Assembly: GCA_028867335.1 (NCBI GenBank)
Contig: JAGWGN010000006.1
Location: 1-50,235 of the forward strand
Origin: Microcaldota archaeon
GTDB taxonomy: Archaea > Micrarchaeota > Micrarchaeia > Micrarchaeales > CABMGC01
Length of the DNA: 50,235 nucleotides
Direction: 5' to 3'
Made by a program: the position numbers and the translations under genes. The notes beneath the pieces were generated by a model. The model was not told where the DNA came from and did no database searches. It was given only the letters and a program-made list of their open reading frames with translations. Position 1 is the stretch's first letter, and each line of letters opens with the position of its first letter. Below are positions 16,516 to 24,884 of this stretch, in pieces.

Positions 16516-17073
16516 ATGCTAAGCATGGACAAATTTCCGATCAACACAAAGGAGTTCAGGAAGCTAATGATGCTGACAGTGTTCTTCGCGGCTCTTGGCG
16601 CACTCTTCTATTTCGTGCACGTGGGACAGCTCGCATGGACGATCCTTATCGTGAGCGCTCTAGTCTGGTTTGTGATAGAGGCGCAAAACGACAGGAAGAG
16701 GCTCAGCCGCGCGCTTGAGGTGGGCGTCTTCCTCTTCCTCTTCGACTTTGCCTTTGAGAACTCAGGATGGCTGCTTGGCCTCTGGCACACAGTCAGTGCT
16801 TACGCCATAGGGGTCGTGCCTCTTGAGGTAATCGGAATCTGCTTCTTTGGAGGGACGGCATGGGCGCTATATCTGCCAAAGAAGTTCAACTTATGGCACT
16901 CAGCAATCGACTGTCTGGTCTTTGCGCTCTTCGGCTCTCTTGGGGAGTGGCTGCTGATACACCAGGGGCTCTTCTACTACAACCTGTGGTGGTCCACGCC
17001 GCTTGCGTTCCTGGCATACCTTGGCACCTGGATAATACTGCACTTTGTGAAGTACAGGATCGTCAAGGTGTGA
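16516..17073 (+). CDS. Multi-pass membrane protein of unknown function (185 aa)
   Basis: About five to six hydrophobic helices cover the protein after a short basic N-terminus. Conserved-looking polar features in membrane context are FDFAFENSGW, 'WHTVSAYAIGVVPLEVIG' and the repeated WL/GEW aromatic clusters. I do not recognise a family. A second ATG at 16525 is about 25 nt from a TTTTAAT box and may be the true leaderless start. The stop overlaps the beginning of the SRPBCC gene region, so the two are probably cotranscribed. Confidence 0.65.
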   Translation: MLSMDKFPINTKEFRKLMMLTVFFAALGALFYFVHVGQLAWTILIVSALVWFVIEAQNDRKRLSRALEVGVFLFLFDFAFENSGWLLGLWHTVSAYAIGVVPLEVIGICFFGGTAWALYLPKKFNLWHSAIDCLVFALFGSLGEWLLIHQGLFYYNLWWSTPLAFLAYLGTWIILHFVKYRIVKV

Positions 17074-17076
17074 TGG

Positions 17077-17481
17077 ATGGAGGGCAAGGTCAGGACAAAG
17101 GACCTCAAGCAGACTGCAAAGTTTGCCTGCTCGCCGCATGAGATCTACGAGATGCTTATGGACGCGGAGAAGCACGCGCAGTTCACAGGGTCGGGCGCAA
17201 AGATCAGCCGAAAGGTGGGCGGCAAGTTCGAGACCTATGACGGATGGGCTTACGGGAAGAACGTGGAACTTGTGAAGGACAGGAGGATTGTGCAGCTCTG
17301 GAGGGGGGATGACTGGCCAGAGGGGCATTACTCAACCGTGACCTTCAAGTTGAGCAAATCTGGAAACGGGACAAAGCTTGAGTTCACGCAAAAGGGCATA
17401 CCTGTCCAGTTCTACAAGGACATATCTGAGGGCTGGAAGGAATACTACTGGAAGGCGATGAAGGAGCATCTGGAGGCCTAG
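17077..17481 (+). CDS. SRPBCC/AHSA1 domain protein
   Basis: 134 residues with the Aha1-C/START-like pattern: 'KFACSPHEIYEMLMDAEKHAQFTG' opening helix, 'GGKFETYDGWAYGKNVELVKD' strands, 'IVQLWRGDDWPEGHYSTVTF', 'NGTKLEFTQKGIP' and the long C-terminal helix 'GWKEYYWKAMKEHLEA'. Proteins of this fold bind hydrophobic ligands or act as Hsp90-like co-chaperones; no Hsp90 is visible here. AAGGTG lies six bases before the ATG, inside the end of the upstream membrane gene. Confidence 0.85.
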   Translation: MEGKVRTKDLKQTAKFACSPHEIYEMLMDAEKHAQFTGSGAKISRKVGGKFETYDGWAYGKNVELVKDRRIVQLWRGDDWPEGHYSTVTFKLSKSGNGTKLEFTQKGIPVQFYKDISEGWKEYYWKAMKEHLEA

Positions 17482-17549
17482 CATTATCGCGTGGAGAGGG
17501 CTTTTTATATTTTGTTCTAGATAAGTATTGTGCTTATTAAGTGATATTT

Positions 17550-17744
17550 ATGATGTGTGAGCGCTGCGGAAGGGACATATTCAAGTACAGCACGTGCAAC
17601 TACTGCAAGAAGAAGATCTGCGTCAACTGCATGAAGAGCTCAAGGAAGGTCACAAAGACCAACCGAATAGTCATCTGCAAGGACGACTGGAGCAAGATGG
17701 CAAAGAGAAAGACCTTCAAGAGCGCGACCGTCGAGACGGCCTAA
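17550..17744 (+). CDS. Small zinc-ribbon protein (64 aa)
   Basis: Cysteines are spaced as two or three CxxC-type knuckles: CERC at the N-terminus, CNYC and CVNC, plus a further Cys in VICKDDW. This suggests one or two bound zinc ions. The rest is strongly basic, with several Lys/Arg pairs, so nucleic-acid or ribosome binding is plausible. The ATG is chosen because GTGAT lies four bases before it; an in-frame GTG nine bases upstream overlaps that site. A TTTTTATATT box is at about 17501-17510. The gene ends against the convergent AT-rich membrane gene with no gap. Confidence 0.7.
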   Translation: MMCERCGRDIFKYSTCNYCKKKICVNCMKSSRKVTKTNRIVICKDDWSKMAKRKTFKSATVETA

Positions 17745-18143
17745 TTATTGTTGCTTTAGGGCTTGGGATATTAGAAATAGCCTTAGTAGAACGTACATAA
17801 TGACAATGGCTGAGAAAATTGATACTGGTGTTATGCCACCTGTAAATTCAGGGAGTAAACTTTGAGAAACTATTTTAATCAAAGTTGCACTAATTGCATA
17901 ACCTACTCCCCAAACTAAGGTTCTTCGTGGTTCATCAATTATTTTTGTGGCCCCATAAATACAACCAATAATATAACCGATGACCGTTAGTAATCCAAAT
18001 GAATTGTAAAGTGCTTGAGAAAAATAATATACTAATAATACAGCAATTAATAGCATTACTACGCTTTTCTTAGGATTTTGAAAGAATTTGGTAATTAGAG
18101 AGTCTAACCACAAAATGATGTGTGAGATAATTAGGTCAATCAT
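17745..18143 (-). CDS. AT-rich multi-pass membrane protein of unknown function (132 aa)
   Basis: Four hydrophobic segments (about residues 27-45, 49-65, 78-96 and 103-124), with only short loops and a basic loop DEPRRT. I do not recognise a family. Its ATG abuts the ileS stop (TAAATG), so it is cotranscribed with ileS. Codon use is much more AT-rich than in the genes on either side, and the same bias extends back into the last ~190 bases of ileS. Confidence 0.6.
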   Translation of the reverse strand: MIDLIISHIILWLDSLITKFFQNPKKSVVMLLIAVLLVYYFSQALYNSFGLLTVIGYIIGCIYGATKIIDEPRRTLVWGVGYAISATLIKIVSQSLLPEFTGGITPVSIFSAIVIMYVLLRLFLISQALKQQ

Positions 18144-21100
18144 TTACTCCTTTGCTTTTTTTATTGATATTTTTAATGTTTCTCCGTCTATCTCGAAAGT
18201 TCTAAGTATAACATTGTTATTGCCTTCAGGTAGTTCTTCGGTAGGAATGTGGTAAAGAAATAGCATGTCTGATTTATTGAAATCAGGAGATGTTGTTTTT
18301 GAAATAGGAATACAATCTTTTAAGGAAATTGTATTGAGCTCTTTCTTTAGCTTCTGCAGGTTGTGGCCGATTGCCTCAGCCATCTCGCCGCCTGCAAGGT
18401 ATCCCAGATGTATCCTGTCCTGCTTTTTGAGGTTGAACTCCTTTCTCATCATCTGCACTCTTCGCTCAAACTCCCTGATCAGAGCCTCTTCCTTTAGTTC
18501 CTTGTTTACCGATTTGTCAACTGTGACCCGTCCGTACTTGAAACTTATTGCGTCAGACTCGACGACCCTTTGGACAATGTTGAAGTGCTCGGCAGTTATC
18601 TCAAACGGGCCCTTTGAGGTATGCAATGTGTAGCTTCCGTGCTGTTCCACCGCCTTCCTAAGCTCATCGGCCTTTGCACCCCTGAGCGCCTCTGCAACAA
18701 CTGACGCATTCTGCTTAAAGGAGGGACCTAGCTTTCCGAAGTTTGGCCTTACCTCATCGCTTGTTCCCTCAACCCTCTTTAGATCCAATTTCTTTGCATT
18801 GGCGTAGTCCTCGACGACATTCGCAAGTCTCTCAAGTGAGTTATATGCGGAATCCGAACTAACCTCGATTGTGGCGCTCATTATAGGCCATCTTAGTTTG
18901 ATGCCGGCTTTCTCCCTGCTGCTAAGTATGGCAGTGATCGCCTGCGTTGCAACGTCAAACTGCTCCTCGAGCTCCTTTGCAATCAGCTTCTTGTTTGCCT
19001 TTGGCCAACTCTCAAGTGAGATGCTCTGCTGCATCTTGAACTGCTTTAGGTAGATGCTCTCCGCCACGAAAGGTGTTATTGGTGAAAGAATAATCAGCGA
19101 TCTGTATAGGACATAGCTGATTACGTCAACTATCTTCTTCGACTTGCCCTTTCCGTAGAGCGAGAGCTTCTTCTTTGCGATCTTGAGGTAGAATCTGCTG
19201 AAGTCCTCGTTGATGAAGTTCTTTATCGCAACCGCGGCCTCATATGGCTCGTAGGCATCGTAGCTCTCCGTCGCCTTCTGGACGGTGCTCTCAAGCCTTG
19301 ATAGTATCCACTTCTCCTCGTTCTCAAGGCTTGATGCGGAAATCCTTGACTTCCTCTCTGGCCTATACTGCAGAAGATTCTGGTATTCCTCCAGAAGATT
19401 TGCTATGTTGTGAAGTATGATAACTGTTCTCTCCGAATCCTTGAGCTCTGGCCTGAGGAACTGCAGGTCAAGCCATGGTGTGTGGCTTGTCGCCCAGAGC
19501 CTAAATGAGTCTGCGCTCGTGAGCTTTAGTATCTCTGGCATTGAGATGTAGTTGCCCAGCTTCTTGTGCATCTCCCTTCCGTCCTCGGATAGCAGCATTC
19601 CGCCCACTCCGATATTGTCAAACGGCCTCTTGCCGTAGGCAAGGACTCCGATCTTCAGCAGCCCGGAGAACCATCCCCTCAGCTGGTCCTTCCCTTCGTG
19701 GATATAATCAATCGGGAAGAGCTCCTTGAACTCGGTTTCGCTCAGGCTTGCCCTAAATGCAATGCTTGAGTCAAACCAGACGTCGAAAACATCTGGTATC
19801 TTCTTCATCGTCCCCCCGCAGACGCATGTGAGGTGAACCTTGTCCTCAAGGAACGGCCTGTGTATCTGCGCATCCCTGCTCGTATTGCTTGGATTGATTA
19901 GCGATTGAACATTCTCCTTCTCCTTCGCAAGCTGCCTAAGCTCCTCAAGCGATCCGACAACCTTCTCGCTATGGCACTTCTCGCAGACCCAGACGGGAAT
20001 CGGTATTCCCCAGTACCTCTGCCTTGAGATGCACCAGTCCGGAGAGTTCTTCAGCACCTCCGACTGCCATGAAGCGGCTGCACTTGGGTGCCAGTGGACC
20101 TTCTCGTTCTCCTTGAGCAGCCTTTTCTTTATCTTCTGTATGTTGAAGAACCACTGGTCGGTTGCGATGTAGATTATCTTGTTGTCGCATCTCCAGCAGT
20201 GCGGGTAGCTGTGGGTGATGTTTCCCTTCCAGAGAAGCACGCCAAGCGACTCAAGCTCCTTTTGGATCAGGGCGTTTGCGTCAAGCGGCACTGCGACTCC
20301 CTTGTACTCGCCCGCCTCCTCGCTGTACTCTGCGTTCTGCGCGACTGGAGAGAAAATTGGGAGCTTGTTCTTCTTTCCTATCTGGTAGTCCTCAAGTCCG
20401 TGCCCAGGGGCAATGTGGACCAGTCCCGTTCCCTCCTCCATCGAGACTAGCTCCTCTGCGAATACCACTTTGTGGTATTTTTGCATGCTCTTTTGCGCGG
20501 GGATCTTCTTTTCAAGAGGGCTCTTGTAGTAAACCCCCTCAAGCTCGCTTCCGTAGAACTCGAGGATCGGCTCGAGCTTTTGGTTTAGCTTCTTTGAGAG
20601 CTCCTCAAGCCTTGGCTTTGCAATCACAAGGTTCTTGTCCTTGAACTTTGCGATTACATACCTCTCCTTGGGATTTACGGCTATTGCGACGTTCGCAGGG
20701 ATTGTCCAGGGCGTTGTGGTGTAAATGAGAAGGTAGCTCTCCACCGGAAGCTCCACCCTTGGCGTGGACTTCCTGAGATTTACCGGGAATGCGACGAAAA
20801 TGGATGGGTCGTTTGCGCTCTTGTACTCGACCTCCATAGTTCCCTGCGAGACCGCGGTCTGGCAGTGCGTGCAGTAGGGGGTTGTCTTGTTGCTCCTGTA
20901 GACTGACTTCTTTGAATGGATCAGTTTGAAGATGTTCCAGGCACTCTCGATGTACTCGACCTTGTATGGAAGGTACGGGTTTGAGAAGTCAAGGGTCATG
21001 GCAAAGCGCTCGTAGTCCGCGTCCATTCTGCCCATGTATGTCTGGACGTATGCGAGGCAGTTCTTTATGAAATCGGATATCCCCTCGGGTCTCTGCTCTA

Positions 21101-21401
21101 TCTCCTTCTTTGAGGTTAGGTTGAGCGACTTCTCCACCTTGTTCTCGATCGGCAGCCCGTGGACGTCAAATCCCGCCTTGTCTCGAACGTCGAATCCGCG
21201 GTACCTCTTGTACCTTAATATGACATCCTTTAGGGTTTTCACCCACATTTGCCCCGGATGCAGATCTCCTGTGACAAATGGAGGGCCGTCAAGGAAGTAG
21301 AATGGCCTGCCGCCCTTGTTCTTTGCGCGGATGCTCTGGAGGATCTGGTTTGCCTTCCAGTAGGACAGGACTTCCTCTTCATACTTGGTCGTTTCGAACA
21401 T
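18144..21401 (-). CDS. ileS: Isoleucyl-tRNA synthetase
   Basis: Class I synthetase of 1085 residues. The HIGH region reads GPPFVTGDLHPGQMWVK (about residues 38-54), an archaeal-style variant. The editing domain shows TTTPWTIPANVAIAV and EGTGLVHIAPGHG. Next come SRQRYWGIPIPVW, Cys pairs (CEKC, CVC), DVFDVWFDSSIA and GKDQLRGWFSGLL. The KMSKS position reads EMHKKLGN. The anticodon domain and an archaeal C-terminal extension follow. I chose the ATG at 21401; the upstream TTG at 21446 is only about 20 nt from the TATA box and would precede the transcript start. The last ~65 codons switch to AT-rich composition. Confidence 0.96.
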   Translation of the reverse strand: MFETTKYEEEVLSYWKANQILQSIRAKNKGGRPFYFLDGPPFVTGDLHPGQMWVKTLKDVILRYKRYRGFDVRDKAGFDVHGLPIENKVEKSLNLTSKKEIEQRPEGISDFIKNCLAYVQTYMGRMDADYERFAMTLDFSNPYLPYKVEYIESAWNIFKLIHSKKSVYRSNKTTPYCTHCQTAVSQGTMEVEYKSANDPSIFVAFPVNLRKSTPRVELPVESYLLIYTTTPWTIPANVAIAVNPKERYVIAKFKDKNLVIAKPRLEELSKKLNQKLEPILEFYGSELEGVYYKSPLEKKIPAQKSMQKYHKVVFAEELVSMEEGTGLVHIAPGHGLEDYQIGKKNKLPIFSPVAQNAEYSEEAGEYKGVAVPLDANALIQKELESLGVLLWKGNITHSYPHCWRCDNKIIYIATDQWFFNIQKIKKRLLKENEKVHWHPSAAASWQSEVLKNSPDWCISRQRYWGIPIPVWVCEKCHSEKVVGSLEELRQLAKEKENVQSLINPSNTSRDAQIHRPFLEDKVHLTCVCGGTMKKIPDVFDVWFDSSIAFRASLSETEFKELFPIDYIHEGKDQLRGWFSGLLKIGVLAYGKRPFDNIGVGGMLLSEDGREMHKKLGNYISMPEILKLTSADSFRLWATSHTPWLDLQFLRPELKDSERTVIILHNIANLLEEYQNLLQYRPERKSRISASSLENEEKWILSRLESTVQKATESYDAYEPYEAAVAIKNFINEDFSRFYLKIAKKKLSLYGKGKSKKIVDVISYVLYRSLIILSPITPFVAESIYLKQFKMQQSISLESWPKANKKLIAKELEEQFDVATQAITAILSSREKAGIKLRWPIMSATIEVSSDSAYNSLERLANVVEDYANAKKLDLKRVEGTSDEVRPNFGKLGPSFKQNASVVAEALRGAKADELRKAVEQHGSYTLHTSKGPFEITAEHFNIVQRVVESDAISFKYGRVTVDKSVNKELKEEALIREFERRVQMMRKEFNLKKQDRIHLGYLAGGEMAEAIGHNLQKLKKELNTISLKDCIPISKTTSPDFNKSDMLFLYHIPTEELPEGNNNVILRTFEIDGETLKISIKKAKE

Positions 21402-21460
21402 TCTATCCGTGCCCCGATAGGAAACGCTAGGGTGCGCTAACTTCAATTTCTCTGTAAGCT

Positions 21461-21472
21461 CTTATAAATATT
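21461..21472. promoter_or_regulatory. Shared TATA box of ileS and the CDP-alcohol phosphotransferase gene
   Basis: CTTATAAATATT reads as a TATA box on both strands. It is about 32 nt before the + strand ATG at 21499 and about 65 nt before the ileS ATG at 21401. No second box is seen in the 97-base gap. Confidence 0.45.
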
Positions 21473-21498
21473 GTGTAGGGAATAATAATGATGGTTTC

Positions 21499-22035
21499 AT
21501 GAGGATAGCAGACGCGGCTACGCTCTTTAGGACGTTGCTTGTTTTCGTTGTGGCGTACATGATATTTGTCAAGTACGATGCGCTCACAACAATAATCGTG
21601 ATCGCGATAATGTTCCTTCTTGACGCGGTTGACGGAAAGCTCGCGCGCTTTGACAAGGGCAAGTCAAAGTTCGGCCCGAGGCTCGACGTTGCAGGGGATA
21701 GGGTCACGGAGTACGTCTTTTGGATAGTCTTTGTGGTTCTAAACATCGTTCCGCTCTTTGTGCTCTTCATAATAGTTATGAGGCACTCCTTTGTCGATGC
21801 GTTCATGGCGGGCAAGGGGACCTCCTCAAAGATGAGGACGGGATTTGCGCGCCAGATATACGCATCCGACCTATTCAGGGGTGGGATTGGGGTTGTGAAG
21901 GCAGTTGTGTTCTCATACCTGACGCTCGTCTACTTGGCAGGATGGAACGCCCAGATAGGAAATTTGCTTGTCGCCTTCCTGGTGCTATACATCCTGGTCA
22001 GGGGAGCTGCGGAGATATACGAGAGCACGGCGTAG
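21499..22035 (+). CDS. CDP-alcohol phosphatidyltransferase family protein
   Basis: Membrane enzyme of 178 residues that transfers a phospho-alcohol from a CDP-activated donor, as in polar lipid headgroup synthesis. The family signature is complete: D42-x2-D45-G46-x2-A49-R50-x8-G59-x3-D63-x3-D67. Five or six hydrophobic helices surround it. Whether the product is archaetidylglycerol, archaetidylinositol phosphate or another lipid is not readable. The HAD protein downstream, seven bases after the stop, is probably cotranscribed, which hints at a sugar-phosphate or inositol headgroup. Confidence 0.9.
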   Translation: MRIADAATLFRTLLVFVVAYMIFVKYDALTTIIVIAIMFLLDAVDGKLARFDKGKSKFGPRLDVAGDRVTEYVFWIVFVVLNIVPLFVLFIIVMRHSFVDAFMAGKGTSSKMRTGFARQIYASDLFRGGIGVVKAVVFSYLTLVYLAGWNAQIGNLLVAFLVLYILVRGAAEIYESTA

Positions 22036-22042
22036 TGATTGG

Positions 22043-22816
22043 ATGGTTGATTTTAGGTCAAAGAAGATTGTGATAGCAGACCTTGACGGCACTCTTGCGC
22101 CAAGCAAGAGCAAGATGGACAAGGAGATGTCAGATCTTATAATCGAGCTTCTGCAGTACAAGGACTTCGCAGTTATTAGCGGCGGACGTTACGAACAGTT
22201 CGAGAAGCAGTTTGTTAGTGGTCTTGAGTACGGGCAGGAAAGATTCTCTAGATTATATCTTCTTCCTACCTGTGCCACATCCTTCTACAGGTTCGAAAGT
22301 GGGAAGTGGAAAAATGTTTACGCAGAGAATCTTGATGAGGATCAGAAGATAAAGATAATCAAGGCGTTTGAGACAGCGCTGAAGGAGGCTGGGTACCAAA
22401 AACCGGAGAAAGTGTATGGGCAGCTAATTGAAGATAGAGGCAGCCAGATAACATTCTCCGCAATAGGACAGGAGGCGCCTCTCGTGCTGAAGGAGAAGTG
22501 GGATAGAGATCAGAAAAAAAGGATGCAAATCAAAAGCCAACTCGATAAATTAATACCAGAGTTTGAGATTAGGATTGGAGGAAGCACATCTATAGACGTC
22601 ACAAAGAAGGGAATTGACAAGGCTTACGGAATAAGAAAGATAGAGGACTATTTCGGATACAAGGTGGATGAGATGCTCTTCATTGGGGATGCACTCTTTG
22701 AGGGAGGAAACGATTATCCGGTTAAGAATGTTGGGGTGGATTCGATATCAGTGTCGGGCCCCGAAGACACAAAGAAGATAATCAGAGAGATAATAGCCCA
22801 GTCCAAAAATCAGTAA
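22043..22816 (+). CDS. HAD-IIB family protein resembling eukaryotic-type phosphomannomutase
   Basis: 257 residues. HAD motif I is ADLDGTLAP (D13 and D15), motif II is VISGGR, and motif IV is FIGDALFEGGNDYP. The cap region carries PTCATSFYRF, QITFSAIGQEAP and IGGSTSIDVTKKGIDKAYGI. The last two correspond to PMM1/PMM2 signature segments, so mannose-6-P/mannose-1-P conversion is the best guess; a plain sugar phosphatase is the alternative. The ATG is preceded by GTGATTGG. A longer frame overlapping the upstream gene by about 68 bases is rejected. The end overlaps the convergent small gene by seven bases. Confidence 0.85.
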   Translation: MVDFRSKKIVIADLDGTLAPSKSKMDKEMSDLIIELLQYKDFAVISGGRYEQFEKQFVSGLEYGQERFSRLYLLPTCATSFYRFESGKWKNVYAENLDEDQKIKIIKAFETALKEAGYQKPEKVYGQLIEDRGSQITFSAIGQEAPLVLKEKWDRDQKKRMQIKSQLDKLIPEFEIRIGGSTSIDVTKKGIDKAYGIRKIEDYFGYKVDEMLFIGDALFEGGNDYPVKNVGVDSISVSGPEDTKKIIREIIAQSKNQ

Positions 22817-23094
22817 TAGTTCGGCACTACCCTTCGCCTTGCTTCCTTAACAATTTTAAGAAGCTCGTTTAGGCTGGCCTTGTGGGTTGCCGCCTCCTTA
22901 TCCAGAGCCTTTATCTCCTCCTTTGGAGATCGTGAGATCTTCACTGAATGCCCGTTTATTATGTCCTGCTTCTTTTGGACTATTTTCCTAAGGGCCTGGG
23001 TGGCAGTCAAGTGCATGTTTTGTAGGTCTATCGCCTCGCGCACGCTGATCTTATGCTCAAGCTTTAGCTTCTCAACCCTCTTCTCGAAATTCAT
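22810..23094 (-). CDS. Small coiled-coil protein A (94 aa), unknown
   Basis: Charged, almost entirely helical sequence with heptad-like spacing: 'FEKRVEKLKLEHKISVREAI' then 'TQALRKIVQKKQDIING'. The C-terminus is basic, ending in RRRVVPNYY. The pattern resembles the neighbouring 87-residue protein (KxxLLxxEKxIxxxEAxxL), so the two are likely paralogues. No catalytic motif or membrane helix. I do not recognise a family. Confidence 0.55.
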   Translation of the reverse strand: MNFEKRVEKLKLEHKISVREAIDLQNMHLTATQALRKIVQKKQDIINGHSVKISRSPKEEIKALDKEAATHKASLNELLKIVKEARRRVVPNYY

Positions 23095-23165
23095 GGTTTT
23101 AGTTGAGTTTCCGACTTTATAAAGTTGCTCTGCAACTTCGTATATTGTGGAAGTTGGGCTTAGAA

Positions 23166-23429
23166 CTAGCCCTTCCTTATCAGCTGCGGGATCTGCCTCT
23201 GGAGATTGGTGTCCATCTCCTCCATCTTTTCCTTGGTCTCCCCTAGCCTCTCAAGCAGCTCCTTTCGCTCTTCCTTGTGCTCCCTCTTGTGCAACTTCTC
23301 AAACTTGCGGTTTATGGAGGTCACCTCGTCATGCAGCTTCAGGTAGTCGTTGGTGAGTTTTGTGCCCTCGCTTATAGTGATCTCCTTCTCCTTCACAAGC
23401 AGTGCTACCTTCCTAACAAATGGATCCAT
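23166..23429 (-). CDS. Small coiled-coil protein B (87 aa), unknown
   Basis: Highly charged helical protein with 'RKVALLVKEKEITISEGTKL' at the N-terminus and a Lys/Glu-rich coiled coil 'KLHKREHKEERKELLERLGE' in the middle. It probably precedes coiled-coil protein A in one transcript (70-base gap), with which it shares its N-terminal pattern. The upstream AT-rich gap (23430-23530) holds divergent promoters for this gene and rfcS. Function unknown. Confidence 0.55.
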   Translation of the reverse strand: MDPFVRKVALLVKEKEITISEGTKLTNDYLKLHDEVTSINRKFEKLHKREHKEERKELLERLGETKEKMEEMDTNLQRQIPQLIRKG

Positions 23430-23533
23430 CTTTTTGCCCCAGCAACGGATAATTATACAAAAATATTTCTAATTTATAAACTTTTCTTAGAATTTGTTTC
23501 ATCAAGGTAACGAATTTTCTCGGAGCTAAGTAG

Positions 23534-23542
23534 CTATAAATA
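23534..23542 (+). promoter_or_regulatory. TATA box of rfcS
   Basis: CTATAAATA lies about 37 nt before the rfcS ATG at 23575, leaving room for a short leader that ends in CTGATT. Confidence 0.45.
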
Positions 23543-23574
23543 TCTTGACTAGGCATAGCATATGGGGACTGATT

Positions 23575-24543
23575 ATGGCTGTTTTGGACCTATCATGGAC
23601 TGAAAAGTACCGACCGACTAAGCTAGCGGACGTGATAGGCCAGGGCGCGATTGTCGAGAGGCTTCAGACATTCGTTGGCGCAAAGAGCTTCCCGAACATG
23701 ATCTTCTCAGGTACCGCAGGGGTCGGAAAGACTACCTGCGCGATCGCAATGGCAAAGGAGCTCTACAAGGACAAGATAAACGAGGCGTTCCTTGAGCTCA
23801 ACGCATCCGACACCAGGGGAATAGATGTGATTCGCGGAAAGGTGAAGGAGTTCGCAAGAACGATTGCACTATCCGGGGACATGATAAAGATAATTTTTCT
23901 TGACGAGGCGGACGCGCTCACACCAGAGGCCCAGCACGCACTGAGAAGGACTATGGAGAAGTACAGCGCAACGACGCGTTTCATACTCAGCGCAAACTAC
24001 GCAAGCAAGATAATCGAACCGATACAGAGCAGGTGCGTGGTGCTGAGGTTCAAGCCCCTCAACGAGGAGGACATGAGAAAGTACATCAAGAGGGTTGCAA
24101 AGGGGGAGGAGATAGAGGTCGATGACAAGGCGGTTGAGGCGCTGCTTTATGTGAGCGAAGGGGACCTCAGGAAGCTGACCAACATACTTCAGAGCGCGGG
24201 CTTCAGCAGAAAGAAGGTCACCGACAAGGAGATCTACGACATCGCGGCGCGCGCAAGGCCAAAGGAGGTGGCGGTGATGCTAAGGTGTGCGCTCTCAGGG
24301 GACTTCATGAAGGCGAGAGACGAGTTAAACCAGCTTGTCCTCTCTTACGGGATGAGCGGCGAGGACATACTGCTTCAGTGCTACAGGGAGGCCCTCACGC
24401 TTGACGTTCCGGACAAGGTGAGGCTCAAGCTGATAAGCGCGATCGGCGACTACAACTTCAGGATAGTGGAGGGCGCAAACGACCGAATACAGCTGGAGGC
24501 GATGCTCGCAAGGTTCGCGCTTCTAGAAAAGGAGAAGGCCTGA
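23575..24543 (+). CDS. rfcS: Replication factor C small subunit
   Basis: Clamp-loader AAA+ ATPase that opens PCNA on primed DNA. The 322 residues begin in the family manner with LSWTEKYRPTKLADVIGQ. Walker A is GTAGVGKTT (about residues 46-54), Walker B IIFLDEADALTP, followed by ALRRTMEKYSATTRFILSAN and the SRC motif in IEPIQSRCVVLRF. The C-terminal collar domain is complete. I chose the ATG at 23575 because a TTG ten codons upstream adds residues unlike the family. The large subunit is not in this window. A small unknown gene follows after four bases. Confidence 0.96.
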   Translation: MAVLDLSWTEKYRPTKLADVIGQGAIVERLQTFVGAKSFPNMIFSGTAGVGKTTCAIAMAKELYKDKINEAFLELNASDTRGIDVIRGKVKEFARTIALSGDMIKIIFLDEADALTPEAQHALRRTMEKYSATTRFILSANYASKIIEPIQSRCVVLRFKPLNEEDMRKYIKRVAKGEEIEVDDKAVEALLYVSEGDLRKLTNILQSAGFSRKKVTDKEIYDIAARARPKEVAVMLRCALSGDFMKARDELNQLVLSYGMSGEDILLQCYREALTLDVPDKVRLKLISAIGDYNFRIVEGANDRIQLEAMLARFALLEKEKA

Positions 24544-24547
24544 TTTT

Positions 24548-24808
24548 ATGAACAAAATCATTGACAGGGAGAATAATCTTGAAGGCCTTCCCACACTAGA
24601 AAAGGTAAGAGAACTGCTCAAGACGCATAGTACAACGGAGGTGACCAGGATTCTGAGGCTTCCGAACGGAGGACTATCCAAGTACACAGATGTTCTTCAC
24701 GCAGAGGCGATAACGCACGGGAAGGATAAGAAGACGCCTTCGGGGGACATAGACGCGTTCAAGCTTGCAAGAAACGGGTTCAAAGAAGAAAAGGACTCGG
24801 CAGATTAG
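24548..24808 (+). CDS. Hypothetical protein (86 aa) downstream of rfcS
   Basis: Soluble, charged, predicted helical in its first half: 'LPTLEKVRELLKTHSTTEVT' then 'RILRLPNGGLSKYTDVL'. The C-terminus is Lys/Asp-rich. The rfcS stop codon is part of the TGATTTTATG start context, so translation is probably coupled. No family recognised; the link to the clamp loader is positional only. Confidence 0.6.
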   Translation: MNKIIDRENNLEGLPTLEKVRELLKTHSTTEVTRILRLPNGGLSKYTDVLHAEAITHGKDKKTPSGDIDAFKLARNGFKEEKDSAD

Positions 24809-24884
24809 CAAAGTGGCTTGAAACAAATCCTAAGTCTATTATTTAAATGGGAAAATAAAAGCCATTTTGTAAATTCGGGAGTCT

